64,000 nucleotides of DNA, from positions 22,576,772 through 22,640,771 of the forward strand of contig NC_081405.1 in the NCBI RefSeq assembly GCF_030272615.1. The letters run 5' to 3'. The notes beneath the pieces were generated by a model that worked only from the letters and a program-made list of their open reading frames with translations, was not told where the DNA came from and did not search any database. This DNA comes from Cryptomeria japonica (taxonomy: Eukaryota > Streptophyta > Pinopsida > Cupressales > Cupressaceae). Positions within the stretch are counted from its first letter, which is position 1. Every line of letters begins with the position of its first letter. Positions 21,396 to 32,593 of this stretch are shown in pieces. Position numbers and translations under genes: made by a program.

Positions 21396-21500
21396 TTGGA
21401 TAGACACATGAAAAAAAATGGACCATGACTGTTAAAAGTATGCTCAAAGACGTTGGTAGGATAAGGACATGGAAAAATAAGATGAAACTAAGGCGAGGAT

Positions 21501-23430
21501 TTATGCAAAGGATTGGATCAAAGGGATCGAAGGATGGAAAATATGCATTGGATAATGGATAGGGTATTGGAAGAATTGGGCTTGAGAAGATGGAAATGAA
21601 GGCAAGATCGGCATTGGCACACACCTTGAGGGGTGATGGACTGATGGAGGAAAAATGGATCTCAGATTGTGTGATTTGGATGGAGGAAAGGCTATGGATT
21701 TTGGGACATAAGGGCCCAAAATGGATGAAGAAGGTGGTGGAGGAACAAATTTGGAAGGTTTGGATGGAGGAACAACAATTTTAGATGCCAAGTTGGATTT
21801 TTCTTTAGGCTTTTGTGCTTCAAGGAGCTGCTTAGGGATCCACATGGTTTTTGATTTTTCATGCTTTTGTGGTTCCTTGGAGTGCATTGCTTGCACAAGG
21901 GATTTAGGAACCCATATATATTTTGACTTTGCTTTATTTTGCTCAGTGGGCCTTTGTGGCCTTTTGAATATTTCTTTTTCTTTATAGATCATATTGTTCT
22001 TTGTTTTGACATGTTGATTATATTGGACATGTTGATCCTTGAATACATGTGGATTGCTAGACTTATGACTTTTATACTTGGCATCCAAATTGCTTGGAAG
22101 AGGGAATGAATGTCGTTGTGGATGGGAATGATATGGAGGCATGTGGGATGGATGGAAGGTTCTCCAAGATGTGTGCCTTTGTTGACCTTGCATAAAGAAC
22201 AAAGGGATATAAGGACCTAAGATGGATGGAAGGGATGATGGGGAAGGGATATGTTTTGATTTTGACGGAGGGATACCAATGTCTTGAGGAATTTCACTGA
22301 GGCCATGACCCTTAATATTTTCTTTAACATGAAGGGATTCTTGCTTATGGAGATCTACTCCTTTGCCTTTATGAATATTTTGACATGTAGGATACTCTTT
22401 TCTTTGGGAAGAAGATGCGAGTCCATTATGAGGTGGATATGATATGAGAGAAATAATGAGATCTTGGAGTGGATCAGATTGCACCAAAGTGGAAGAACCC
22501 ATTGTGCATGTCGAGGGTTCATGAACATCTTGCACTAACACGTTAGAATCATGAGGAGGATTAGGATCATGAGGGGGACTAGGATTGTGTAGTGGACATG
22601 GTTCAATGATAGGCTCTTCAAGAGATGGAATGGGAGAAATAATGGGATCATCAAAAGGAATGAGATCTTGGAGTGTATATGCTGGATTAGGACGTGAAGA
22701 TGGAGGAACAAGTGAATCTTGTGGAGGATCTGAAGGAATAATTTGATCTTGACAAGGAGGAAGATCATTGGAATCCCCTTCAAAGGTGTTTTTCTCTTGA
22801 CTTTCAATGGGATCATCGGAAAGGATGGAAGGGATATCTTGATCTTTCATAGGAAGTGGAATGTCAATGGGATTTGAAAGGACATTTTTTTTCATGAAAT
22901 GGAAGGGGATCGTCTGGGATTGGATGGATTGGGATATCTTGATCTTGCCCAGGGAATGGAGTGTCAATAGGACTTTGGATAGGATGGACAAGAATAGGGG
23001 AATCATCATGAGTGTCTGGGAACATGGGGTCCTGGTCAACAATTAGATGGGATGATAAGGTTTCAGGATCTTGATCTTGATTTTCTTGAGGACTCATTTC
23101 TTCGTGCTCTAAATTATCCTCTTGACATGGGGTTGAACTTTGGATATACATGTGGGATTCTAACAAGGGATCAATGTTTTGGCATGAAGGGGATGCACTT
23201 TGACCATTTATGATGGATTCTGGCAAGGAATCAATGCTTGAACATGAGGAAGAAGGACTTTGAATGGGGTCCTCTAAAACAGGTAATGACAATAAAGTGC
23301 ATGGTGGCATTGGGTCTTGTATTTCTGAAACATGACAAGGATGTGCATCATGAATTGGATTATCTTGGAAATCAATTATGGATAGCCCTTGGCTAATTGC
23401 ATCCTTGGGTGTATTGTTTGATGAGGACAA
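21501..23430 (-). pseudogene. E proline/serine-rich frame of unknown function
   Basis: From 23430 one frame reads SSSNNTPKDAISQGLSI and continues acidic and proline-rich until a frameshift near 22900. The reading then continues from 23042 in another frame to 21501 (513 codons in that frame). The combined product is rich in Pro, Ser, Asp, Ile and His, with DQDIP..DDP repeats early and KYIWVPKSLVQ / KTMWIPKQLLEAQ as a pair late, then SILGPYVPKS and SILGPYIPLF. I recognise no enzyme or capsid motif and see no membrane segments. The first residues match sequence just upstream of protease in F (KNTSKYEVPQGISI), so the frame replaces the protease-to-integrase region. Confidence 0.6.
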
Positions 23431-23442
23431 TATGGAAGGTTC

Positions 23443-23673
23443 TTATGAAACTTCTAAAGGTGTAGGGATAGATGCCACTGGAGAGTCAATTTTCTTGCGA
23501 GGGGATGAGGCATTGCTAGACATAAGTGTATTATCTTGATCTTCCTCAAAGAACTCACTTGGTAGTTTCCTTAAGAGCATTGCAATAAAGCCACCTTTCT
23601 TTCGAGGTTTTGACATGGTTGTATCTGGAATTTGAACTTGTTTGGAAAGAAGTTGGTTCCGATCTGATGTCAT
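23443..23673 (-). pseudogene. E gag/protease junction remnant
   Basis: 76 codons including KKGGFIAMLLRKLPSEF and DSPVASIPTPLE. They match 55275-55430 in F (KKGGSFMQLLKRSL, DSPKVSIPTPLE), the segment just before protease. In E the protease itself does not follow. The stop at 23443 is in frame with the next stretch. Confidence 0.65.
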
Positions 23674-24353
23674 TTTTGATTTTGAACTAGATGTTGATCA
23701 AATTGGTTTGACATGTTCAAAATTTGGCTTGGTGCATGCTGCAACCTTTGTATTTGAATGTTTGGTTGTTGTTGTTGACATTGATATTCCACCATTGGTT
23801 GAACCATTTGTTGACATTGTATAGTTGGTTGGACATATTGTTGAAATTGGACCATTGGTTGTGTTGGTTGCATATTTTGGACAATTGGTTGTGATGGTTG
23901 AAAATCTGATTGATAGTAAACACCTTCTTGTTCTTTTTGTGAAGGCACATAATGTTGTTGGCTCTTTTTTTGAAATTGTTTCATCATCTCTATTTGTGAG
24001 AGGAGAGCTGGTATGTCTGATCGTTCAAGAAGATATCTTACATCAATTGGCTCAATCTTTGGATTTTGACCTGGAAATTTTCGAAACACTTTGGACATTT
24101 GTGATCTATTCTTCTCATTGTTTTTCACTTTTTGTTCCAATATCTCATTTTCTTGAGCTAGTTTCTCCTCTAGTTTTTGTATTTGGACATTTACATCATC
24201 ATGATAAGTTTGATCCAAGTTGCTTTGTTGTTGGGTTGGATATAATTGTGATTGCCTTGGATTAAAATTTGATTGCATTATCGATTGATACGTCAAACTT
24301 TGTTGCATCATTGGTGCTTGGAACCTTGTTTCAATAGACATGTCACTATGCAA
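23670..24353 (-). CDS. E Gln-rich frame at the gag position, 227 codons
   Basis: It begins with MHSDMSIETRF just after the leader. Residues about 55-85 form a likely coiled coil (IQKLEEKLAQENEILEQKV), and the remainder is rich in Gln and Pro with PMVQFQQYVQP-type repeats. Its position is that of Gag and its composition resembles the Gln-rich Gag N-terminus of G1, but the capsid core and zinc motif are absent. It may be a reduced Gag or a separate accessory protein. Confidence 0.55.
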   Translation of the reverse strand: MHSDMSIETRFQAPMMQQSLTYQSIMQSNFNPRQSQLYPTQQQSNLDQTYHDDVNVQIQKLEEKLAQENEILEQKVKNNEKNRSQMSKVFRKFPGQNPKIEPIDVRYLLERSDIPALLSQIEMMKQFQKKSQQHYVPSQKEQEGVYYQSDFQPSQPIVQNMQPTQPMVQFQQYVQPTIQCQQMVQPMVEYQCQQQQPNIQIQRLQHAPSQILNMSNQFDQHLVQNQK

Positions 24354-25159
24354 TGTTTTTGGGATTTTTCAAGGATAATGTATGATATGCAACTAAATGC
24401 AGCCTAAATAAATGAAAATGCAATCTATGGCAAGGATGCAACCTATGTTTTTATTGTTTTTGAATATTTTGACAAACTTATGAATGCAAATCTAAGAGAG
24501 GGACCCTTGGGAAATTGGAATGATGTCTAGACCTCAAAGGACAAAAGGACCAAGTGACAAAAGGACAAAATGACAATGTCTCCCCTATATGCTTGGATAC
24601 TAAGCTAGGTTTGACGAAATGACATGGATGACAAAAGGAAAAAAGGATTGATAAGGTCTAGACTTCCTAACAATGACTTAGGGTTTATCAAAGATTTGGA
24701 TTACTCAAGTATGGCAAAACCTAGTTTTGAGACTATATGGAAAAGGGGCAATTACCATGCAAGTGACCCTAATATGATATGGTAATGACCTAAACTTAAT
24801 GAAGAGACCTAGGGTATGCAAATATGAATGTATGACAATGGTATGACTTTAATGCAAGAGGACACATGCAAATGGATGACCCTTATTGATATGCAAAGGA
24901 GTATGACCTAGGTGAAACCTAACCTTGGTACTTGACAATGAACTTTGCAAAATGCAACCTAGGATGAACCTAAATGTAAGTGACATGAATGTTAAGACAA
25001 GATTTTGAACAATGTTTGACAACCATGTTTGAAAGTGTTTCGAAGTTTGTTGGATGAAATGTTCTTGTGTTTAACTTAGACTCAAGACAATCATGCTCAT
25101 TCCCACATTTCTTATGGTAGGCAAGGACATTAGGTACTTGAGAGGTAGACTCATTATGG

Positions 25160-25700
25160 GATTCAAGGAGAATACATAGATGCTTGACCCCACGGGCTCC
25201 CCTCCACGGCACTCACTTCTCAGGGAAGCCAAGCATCAGTCCCCATGGAAATCTCCCCATGGCGAACTTAGTATCTCTTCCAAGTATCCGAACTTGTCCT
25301 TCTCAAGCAACTAGAAGGGTTTTTGGCCTCTAAAAACAAGGTGTTTAGTAAGGATTTCTGTTAAGCGTCACTCCTTGATGTCACGCAAGTGTGATTGAGA
25401 CATTAAGCCCATCAAGATACCAAACAAATGTAGTCACGCCAGCAAGATTTAGACCGTGAGGTCCTACTTAGATGTTGATATGAGAAAGAGTTCAAGGGTC
25501 ATCACTTCCCAAGTAACTGCAATTCCCACGTAACCCTTCCTTCAAAGCTTTCGCTCATCAGGTATTTTTTTATAGTGAGTTAGAATGCCAAGGTATTCTA
25601 GTTGTAATCACTTTGGGTCATTCCCTTCTCATGATTATCACTTGCTTGCAAAAGCAAATGGTCGGGAAGGCAGGCCCTCTAAAGGTGACACACAATTAAA
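25160..25700 (-). other. Conserved structured leader block (E copy)
   Basis: Matches G1 in TTTAGAGGGCCTG, GACCCAAAGTG, CCATGGGGAG, GGGGACTGATGCTTGGCT and GAGAAGTGAGTGCCG. The stem GATGCTTG/CAAGCATC is kept (25230-25237 with 25179-25186), while the loop differs by small indels. Confidence 0.7.
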
Positions 25701-26094
25701 ACAATGAGCATGGTATCGAAGATCTGGATTTCTGATCACCCTAAGAAGGATGAGAGCATACTCTCCTACTCCAATGTCACACTCAACAATCAAAGCAAAA
25801 ACATGTTCATTCCAACCTATTTAAAAATCACTAGGTGCCTAAAACATTAATAACAAACACCAAGTTTAGTTGTTTCTCCAAGGCAACCTACAAAACTGAA
25901 GTTAGAAGTTTGAGGTGTTTATTCTTTGACTATCGATTCTGGATAAAACATGTTAGTAATTTCATTTGTTGTCTTTGTCATGCGTATGCCAAGATGCTAC
26001 ACAGATAATTAATACCAAAAACCAAAAAACAGAAAACAAAATGCAAAAACAAACAATTTTTCAAGTAAAACACTGCATTTTTACTTCTGTTCAG

Positions 26095-26330
26095 GACTTT
26101 ACACAGGCGCAGAACTCATGACACAGGCGCAGGATTACACAGGTGTAGGTTGCTTGACACAGGCGCAGGTTACCTTACACAAGCGCAGTTTTTTTTTTTC
26201 TTTTTTTTCCTTTTTTTTTTTACACAAGTGCAGAATGCATTGACACAGGCGCAAAACTCATAAAGATGTAATTGTGTGCCTTACACAGGGACAGAATGTC
26301 TCACATAGGCGCAGAATGTCCCAGAAAACC
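26095..26330. repeat. E leader array: ACACAGGCGCAG units
   Basis: About eight copies of ACACAGGCGCAG or variants at roughly 20-base spacing, interrupted by a T-rich run at 26190-26220. Same place as the CAGACGCG array of G1 but with a different unit. Confidence 0.85.
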
Positions 26331-26414
26331 CTGCACTACCCTGTTTTTGGGTTTTTGGCCTGCAAATCAACTCAAAAGCACTCAAAAACACAGTTAAGGG
26401 GTTAGATGGTTAGT

Positions 26415-26433
26415 GTTCACGTCGGGTTCACCA
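26415..26433 (-). promoter_or_regulatory. E primer binding site
   Basis: Sense TGGTGAACCCGACGTGAAC, 5 nt inside the 5' LTR. The same primer sequence is used by D (44927-44947). tRNA not assigned. Confidence 0.8.
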
Positions 26434-26438
26434 ATTAA

Positions 26439-27749
26439 TGTAGCATAGGAATTCGGAAATCATCACAAGCATATATCAAAATACTAATCATTAGCTCAAT
26501 CACGAAAGCTTAAAATGCAATGATCAATCCTAAAACACACTCAATAAAGACATAAAGATAAAACATTCAAAAGTAAATACTATGCAAACCATATGTGGAT
26601 ATGAATGCTTCCTTCATGCGGCTCCATTGTTCTTCTTTCCTCTTCAAATAGTTTGGTTGTGGATCTCACCTACAAGTGCACACACACAATTGAAAGCAAG
26701 TAGACAAGATTATTGATCAAAAGTACTCGAAATGTGATTGATTAGAAATTCGATAATCTGATTAGGGATCAAGAATCAAGGCCTTTGATTGAAGAAATTC
26801 ATCCAATTTATAGATAAATTGGAGAATAAACAAGATTAACATGAAATTGATTCGAATAGAAATTCAAATCAAGAATAGAAAAATTATGACATGTGTATGA
26901 CAAATTGCTATGCAAGGATTTTATGACAATTTATGACAAATTTCTATGTCAAGAATTGATTTATTGTCAATTATGACAAATTTCTATGTCAAGAATTGAT
27001 TGATTGTCAATTATGACAAATTATGACAAATTTCTATGTCATTCCCATGAAATTAGGAGAAAAATAGGAGGAAATTGAATTAGAAATTAGGAAAATTAGA
27101 AAATTGGGAAAATAAGAATTTAGGAAATTTAGTGAATTAATTAATAATTTTTCATTTATTAATTAATTCACAAAAAGAGGAATTATTAGCCAATTAAATG
27201 AACATTTAATTGTGATGAGAAGACTTAGGATAAATAAATAATTTATTAATCCTAGAGGAAGAAATGACACACAAGGTTAAATGATTAAATCATAAAACCC
27301 TAGAAGATGAATTAGCAATGCGAGAATGACAATTAGGTCTTGATGAAAGATAATTGATATCGATTTGATTTGATCATGATTCTGACTTGATAAATGATTT
27401 GATTGATAAATGTGCCAATTGACGAGGAACAATGACTAATTGATTCAAATTGACATGATTGAAGAGGACAAGGATCGATGACAAATCGATCGTAAAACGA
27501 CGAGATTGACAAGTTGATAAGAGATTGACAAGATCGACCAAAATCATGATTAAAGATTGTTATCGACAAGACCAAATTCGAAAGTGAGACAAATGAAGAA
27601 TGCAGAAGAAAGACTCGATGCTCGCAAATGATAAAGACCAAGTGCGTGACATAGGAGAAATGTTAATGTGACGCAAAAACCTAAAATGAGGCAATGCGCA
27701 AATGTTAAAGTACGACTCCGCAAGCGTTGACCATTTTTAGGTGTCTATA
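26439..27749 (-). repeat. E 5' LTR
   Basis: Partner of 17967-19297, nearly identical apart from single-base changes and the tandem-repeat count. The palindrome is kept at about 27132-27171. The outer boundary is uncertain by about 2 bases. Confidence 0.92.
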
Positions 27750-27751
27750 TA

Positions 27752-28260
27752 GAAATATACCTTTATTAGTATGTGAAATCTGCAATCCTAAAAAGAATTT
27801 TATCTCTCCAATCATAGACATTTCAAATTCTTGCTGCATTTTGTTAGAAAAGTCTTTACACAATCCATCTTCTCCTCCAAAGATTATATCATCAACACAA
27901 ACTTAAATAACCAATATGTCATCATTAGTCACTTTGTAGTATAGATTGTTGTCAGCATTACCTTTAGTGTATCCAAGCTTCAAAAGATATTTGTCCAATC
28001 TAGCATACTAAGCTCTAGGAGCTTGTTTTAGACCATATAAAGCTTTCCTTAACCTGCAAACCATGTATTTGTTATCTGTCAAAGAAAATCCATCAAGTTG
28101 TTCAATATAAACTTCTTCTACAAGATCTCCATTCAGAAATGCACATTTAACATCCATTTGATATACTTTATAGTTCTTGTGTACTGCAAAACCCAATAAA
28201 AGTCTGACTGCCTCAATTCTAGCTACCGGTGCAAAGGTTTCATTGTAATCAATTCCTTCT
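27752..28260 (-). pseudogene. Copia A reverse transcriptase
   Basis: Minus-strand reading includes VYQMDVKCAFLNGDLVEEVY, CRLRKALYGLKQAPRA, then the catalytic CVDDIIFGG box near 27890-27910 and MSMIGEIKFFLGLQIS up to the E junction. TAG at 28008-28010 replaces the tryptophan expected after QAPRA. It shares a frame with the upstream domains. The domain is completed on the far side of E at 17966. Confidence 0.9.
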
Positions 28261-28262
28261 TT

Positions 28263-28751
28263 CTATGAATATCCCTTACACACTAATCTTTCTTTGTTTT
28301 TTATTACCTTACCATCTTCATTAAGTTTATTTCTGAAAACCCATTTAGTTCCAATTACATTTTTGTCTTTAGGCCGAGGAACTAATGACCAAGTCTTATT
28401 TCTTTCAATTTGTTCCAATTCATCTTCCATAGCTTTAATCCAATATTTATCTTCACATACCACATTAATTGATGTAGGTTCAATTTGAGAAATAAGACAT
28501 ACCTCTTCATTTGCCAATCTTCCTCTAGTCATAACTCCTTGAAATTTGTTTCCAATTATCTGATCTTCAGAATGATTCAATCTTACATACCGAGGTGTTT
28601 TTACTTGTTGTTGTTCTTTAGTAACTATTGAATCCTCAAATGATGTCGGTCTAACTAGATCACCATTATGTACTAGTGTATTCATAGTAGGTTCATTTGT
28701 GATTATCTCTATTGCCGGTTCAGAGTCTGTGTACCTTGAATTTCCTCTAAA
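28263..28751 (-). pseudogene. Copia A integrase-RT linker and RT N-terminus
   Basis: 140 codons from 28685 with TPRYVRLNHSEDQIIG and KGVMTRGRLANEE, then the start of RT (DKYWIKAMEDELEQIERNKTW, NVIGTKWVFRNKLNEDG). Stops at 28752 and 28263 bound it, but the frame matches its neighbours. Confidence 0.88.
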
Positions 28752-29660
28752 CTATTCATCAATCTTCGCATTTGCACTCTCCACAATTTTTTGCAATCTC
28801 TTGTTAAAACATCTATAAACCTTGCTCTTAGATAAATAACCAAGAAATATTCCTTCATCACTTCTAAGATCAAATTTGCTAATATACTCATCTCTTCTAA
28901 TATAGCATTTACTTTCATATATTCTAAAATATTTAAGAGTAGGAGTATTACCAAACCATAGTTCACGAGGGGTCTTACCGGTTTCACCTCTGATGTGAAC
29001 TCTGTTGAATGTATAACCTGCTATATTGACCATTTCTCTCCAGTATATATGAGGTAGATTTGCTTTTGATATCATACTTTTGGTTGCATCCAAGATAGTT
29101 CTATTTTTCCTTTCCACAACTCCATTCCGCTGGGGTGTCCGGGGTGCTGATAACTATCTTCTGATCCCATTCATTTCACAGAATGTATTAAATTCCTTAG
29201 ATGTGAATTCACCTCCTTGATCTGATTTCAAACATTTGATTTTCTTGCTAGTTTCATTTTCTACCATCACCTTGAATAGTTTGAATTTCCCAAATGCTTC
29301 AGATTTTTCCCTGAGAAAAGTAACCCAACACATTCTAGAATAGTCATCAATGATTAGCATAAAATACCTATCTCCTTGTATACTTCTAGTTCTTGTTGGA
29401 CCACATAAATCAGTATGAATTAAATCAAGAACATTGTTAGACTTCTCTGGAATACACTTGAAAGTTGCTCTAACTTGTTTTCCAAATTGACATTCCTTAC
29501 ATACCGGATTGTGAGGTTTAACAATCTTAGGTAAATCTCTTACTGCATTAGTTGTATTGATTTTCACAATGCAATCAAAATTTACATGACAAAGTCTCTT
29601 ATGCCATAACCAACTTTCATCAATATGTGCAATCAAACATGCTTTCTCATTGTTGTTCAA
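28752..29660 (-). pseudogene. Copia A integrase
   Basis: HKRLCHVNFD and CKECQFGKQ form the zinc-binding N-terminus. YFMLIIDDYSRMCW holds the first catalytic Asp and CLKSDQGGEF the second. After a TAG at 29154-29156 the frame resumes with MERKNRTILDATKSM, which carries the catalytic Glu. ELWFGNTPTLKYFRI and GIFLGYLSKSKVYRCFNKR follow. One stop aside, the domain is complete. Confidence 0.92.
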
Positions 29661-29750
29661 ATGAAAGATATTACCTCTAGTCTAATTACTGGTTGCAATT
29701 TCCAAACCAGTTCTTTTCAAGATTTTGCATTTACCATTCTTGAATTATAA

Positions 29751-30014
29751 CTAAAATCCTTTCTCAACTAATTGACCAACACTCAAAAGATTATGCTTCA
29801 AACCTTCAACATAGTAAACATTATCAGTATTGTGCTTACCATCAAAAGATATAGTGCCTTTTCCTTTGATCAAACAAGCTTTATCATCTCCAAATCTTAC
29901 TAAACCTCCATTGTATTCTTGAAAGGTTAAGAATTTACTCTTATCACCAGTCATATGATGTGAACATCCTGAATCAATAATCCATTCATCCTTATCTTCA
30001 ACTTTAGCTACCAA
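29751..30014 (-). pseudogene. Copia A protease
   Basis: WIIDSGCSHHMTGDKSKF carries the catalytic Asp-Ser-Gly. VRFGDDKACLIKGKGTI and GLKHNLLSVGQLVEKGF complete the fold. A TAG at 29751-29753 separates it from the pre-integrase region in the same frame. Confidence 0.92.
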
Positions 30015-30074
30015 GGCCTACTCTATCAGTTGAATAGTAGGTGTCAGTTGATCTTCTATTATAGCAACAAAAGC

Positions 30075-31091
30075 TCATCCATTGTCTATTTGATCCTCAT
30101 CAGAATCATCAGTAACTCCTTCATCAGCATAATAACAAGATTTGTCTCTATTCTTCTTAAACTTGTATTTTTGATAATCAGGGTTAGGCTTATATGTTCT
30201 TTTAGCTTGTTCTCTTAATCTTGCATGTCTATCAGGACATCTACAAGCCATATGACCAATCTTATTAAAGTTAAAACATTTAAAGGGTGTTTTACCTTCA
30301 TACTTACTTCCAATTGGACCTTTAGGCATTTTCCTTGCAAATAGTGCTTCAAGTTCTTCAAGCTCTTCATTTTCTATCCTTCTTTCTTCAAGTTCTCTTG
30401 CATAGAAGGCTTTCCAATCAGATTTCTCAGATGATGATGATGATGCCTTGAAAGCTAGATCTGTCTTAATAGTAGTAACAGGACCAAATTCCTCAAGTTC
30501 AAAAGTTGAAAGTTTTCCGACCAAGGTGTCTCTAGATACTGATGCATTAGGCATTGTTCTTAATTCATTTATAGCAGTAACTTTCATTTTATATGCCAGT
30601 GGCAAAGCTCTTAAAACTTTAGAAACAATCTCATCTTCACTTAAGGTTCCTCCACAACATTATATACCCAAAACAGTTTCATTTACTCTTTCCATAAAAG
30701 TAAAAATTCTTTCATCTTCTTCCATTTTCAGACTTTCATACCTGACCCGGAAGCATTCAAGTTTTAAAATTTTGACTATGGAATCTCCTTCATTCAATGT
30801 TTCTAGTTTGTCCCAAATAGATTTAGCAGTAGATCTGTCTAACAATCTCATGACTTGCTGATCTGATAATACACTCAAAAGTGCTTCTCTTGCTTTGCAA
30901 TCATTTTCCTCATCTTTAGCCAGGTTAGGTGGATTAGGTTGACCTTGAGTAGGAGCAGTATAGCCATTCTTTGTAACATCCCATATTTCCTTTCCAATGC
31001 AATTCAAATGTGTCTCCATCCTGATCTTCCATATGCCATAGTTAGTTCCATCAAGTTTCAGACTGTCCTTCTGGAAATAGTTAGAAGACAT
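30075..31091 (-). pseudogene. gag: Copia A Gag
   Basis: It starts at the Met of 31091, shortly after the primer site (SSNYFQKDSLKLDGTNYGIW), and has the UBN2-type Gag core (EALLSVLSDQQVMRLLD, TAKSIWDKLETLNEGD). A TAA at 30660-30662 breaks it, after which SEDEIVSKVLRALP continues in frame. The zinc knuckle reads CFNFNKIGHMACRC, with the second Cys replaced by Phe, so metal binding is doubtful. A TGA ends the piece at 30075. Confidence 0.9.
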
Positions 31092-31134
31092 TGGATCTCC
31101 TCAAGTTGTTAAACTTCTACAAAAAGAGGACTAG

Positions 31135-31146
31135 GCTCTGATACCA
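31135..31146 (-). promoter_or_regulatory. Copia A primer binding site (initiator tRNA-Met)
   Basis: Sense TGGTATCAGAGC, 2 nt inside the LTR; complementary to the 3' end of plant initiator methionine tRNA, the usual Copia primer. Confidence 0.93.
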
Positions 31147-31148
31147 AT

Positions 31149-32095
31149 TGTTAGGTCCTGGAGACAACTAAGAGGGGGGGGGTGAATCAGTTGTCCAGTA
31201 ATTTCAACCAAAATTAACTTAACCAAAACTTAATTCTTAATGCCGGTAAACCAAACTTTATGTTGGTAGACAATTTTATCTGTTAATTGCAGTAACGGTA
31301 AATACTAATGCATGAAACAGAAAGACAATAACATCCACAACACATAACACAAATATTTGTACGTGGAAACACTATAAGGGGAAAAACCGCAGTGGGAAGA
31401 CTTACCCACAATCAAATGATACTACTGCAGATAGTATGTGTGTACAATATGGATTCTTCACATGCTCTAAGGCCAGCTTCCTAGAGCTCACTGCTCAATC
31501 ATAAAATGAGAGTCACACTAACTATAATTGGATGGTTAAATCCAATGATAATATACTGCATAAAATAGCATCTTCATATGCTGGATTCAGTATCGATTAA
31601 GTTCTGATTGCCTTCACAAAAACCTTCCTTCAACCTTCAAATGATGTTTGTGTGTATAGCTCTGCTTATTTTTGCATATACCTTATTACAATTCTTTTTC
31701 CAATTGCATATCAATCTCGCAAATGAGATCTTACATTTATACCATAACCTAAGACCAATTGAATAGGTCGGCTAACTAAAATATATTACAATAAAATTAA
31801 TTACAAATAAATCATTATGCGATGCATGATTTCAGCTCAATGCATTTACAATAATAATAAATCATCTTCATAACATGTCATGTTGATCTGGAATAGATAT
31901 GCCTGCTGGAGTATATCCTGGACCTATTTGTTGGTAACAACAAATAACCAAATCGCCAAAACCAAGTGATCAAATAATGTCTTTGACATAACCAAGTAGT
32001 CTCCAAGTCACTCCAAGTGCTGATAAGTGTTGACAAGTGATTATAGGTGTTGACATAAATGACAAAACCATATCAACATATCCAAAATACCAACT
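31149..32095 (-). repeat. Copia A 5' LTR
   Basis: 947 bp partner of 15830-16799. The last base of the plus-strand end differs (ACCAACT against ACCAACA), directly before the CATCC target-site copy. Confidence 0.92.
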
Positions 32096-32537
32096 CATCC
32101 AACACACCACCAAGATCTTTGATCTCATTTATAGCACTATCAACCTTTTGAAAATAGCTTGCTACACCTTCACCTTCTTCCATTCTCAAATTATCATATG
32201 TGCCTTTAGCAATCTACATCTTAGATTATTTGACTCTTTCATTTCCTTCAAAGATACTTTTCAATCTTTCCCAAACCTCATAAGAAAGATCTAATGCAAC
32301 AACCTTCGTCGATTCAGTTTTAGATAAAACACTAAAGATAGCATACCTTGCTTACTCATTTTCTTCATAGGCTTCAATCTCATCTAGTGTAGTAGGTTCA
32401 TTTTCCAATAGTGAATATGTGGTCTCCATAGATTTCTAGGTTTTGTAACTTAGATAAATCAAGTAACCTCACATCTTTACCCTCTAGAAACTATAGTTGG
32501 ATCCTTCAGAAGTAGGAATAGTCAATTTATGCGACAT
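32096..32537 (-). pseudogene. Copia B Gag, N-terminal part
   Basis: From the Met at 32537 it reads SHKLTIPTSEGSNYSF, later EPTTLDEIEAYEENE, SYEVWERLKSIFEGNERVK, GTYDNLRMEEGEGVASYF and INEIKDLGGVLDE up to 32096, where Copia A begins. The reading resumes at 15829 (DEKDVIQNIMRTLPE). Several stops and at least one frameshift are present. Confidence 0.82.
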
Positions 32538-32579
32538 CGGATCTCCTTGAGCAATTAGACTCACTTTCTAGGAATGAAA

Positions 32580-32591
32580 GCTCTAATACCA
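32580..32591 (-). promoter_or_regulatory. Copia B primer binding site, one base altered
   Basis: Sense TGGTATTAGAGC, one C-to-T change from the initiator tRNA-Met site of Copia A and C. Confidence 0.8.
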
Positions 32592-32593
32592 AT

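Larger units (their letters stand above)
24354..26414 (-). other. E leader
   Basis: In sense order: an array of CTGCGCCTGTGT units (26330-26095), an AT-rich stretch, the conserved leader block (about 25700-25160) and about 800 bases without recognisable structure before the Gln-rich frame. Confidence 0.7.
17967..27751 (-). mobile_element. E: non-autonomous Tat-type LTR element inside Copia A
   Basis: It has two LTRs of about 1.3 kb, a primer site, the leader block shared with G1, a short Gln-rich frame, a long Pro/Ser-rich frame, the conserved 24-nt motif, tandem repeats and a polypurine tract. No RT, RNase H or integrase is recognisable. The flanks GGAAT (17962-17966) and GAAAT (27752-27756) are probably a target-site duplication with one later change. 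About six differences in the first 300 aligned LTR bases, counted by eye, suggest a fairly young insertion. Movement would have depended on enzymes of an autonomous relative such as G1. Confidence 0.87.
15830..32095 (-). mobile_element. Copia A: Ty1/Copia retrotransposon with both LTRs, carrying E inside
   Basis: LTRs at 31149-32095 (5') and 15830-16799 (3') end in TGTT...AACA and are flanked by the perfect 5-bp duplication CATCC (15825-15829 and 32096-32100), which marks its insertion into the gag of Copia B. Order on the minus strand: LTR, tRNA-Met primer site, gag, protease, integrase, RT, RNase H, polypurine tract, LTR. From 31091 to 27757 all domains lie in one frame with scattered stops. 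E (17967-27751) splits the RT/RNase H junction. Confidence 0.93.

Noticed and set aside
23825-24265. 146-codon Val/Leu-rich plus-strand frame resembling a membrane protein.
   Set aside because: It is the complement of the Gln-rich E frame (CAA/TTG codons read as Leu/Val), so the hydrophobicity is an artefact.
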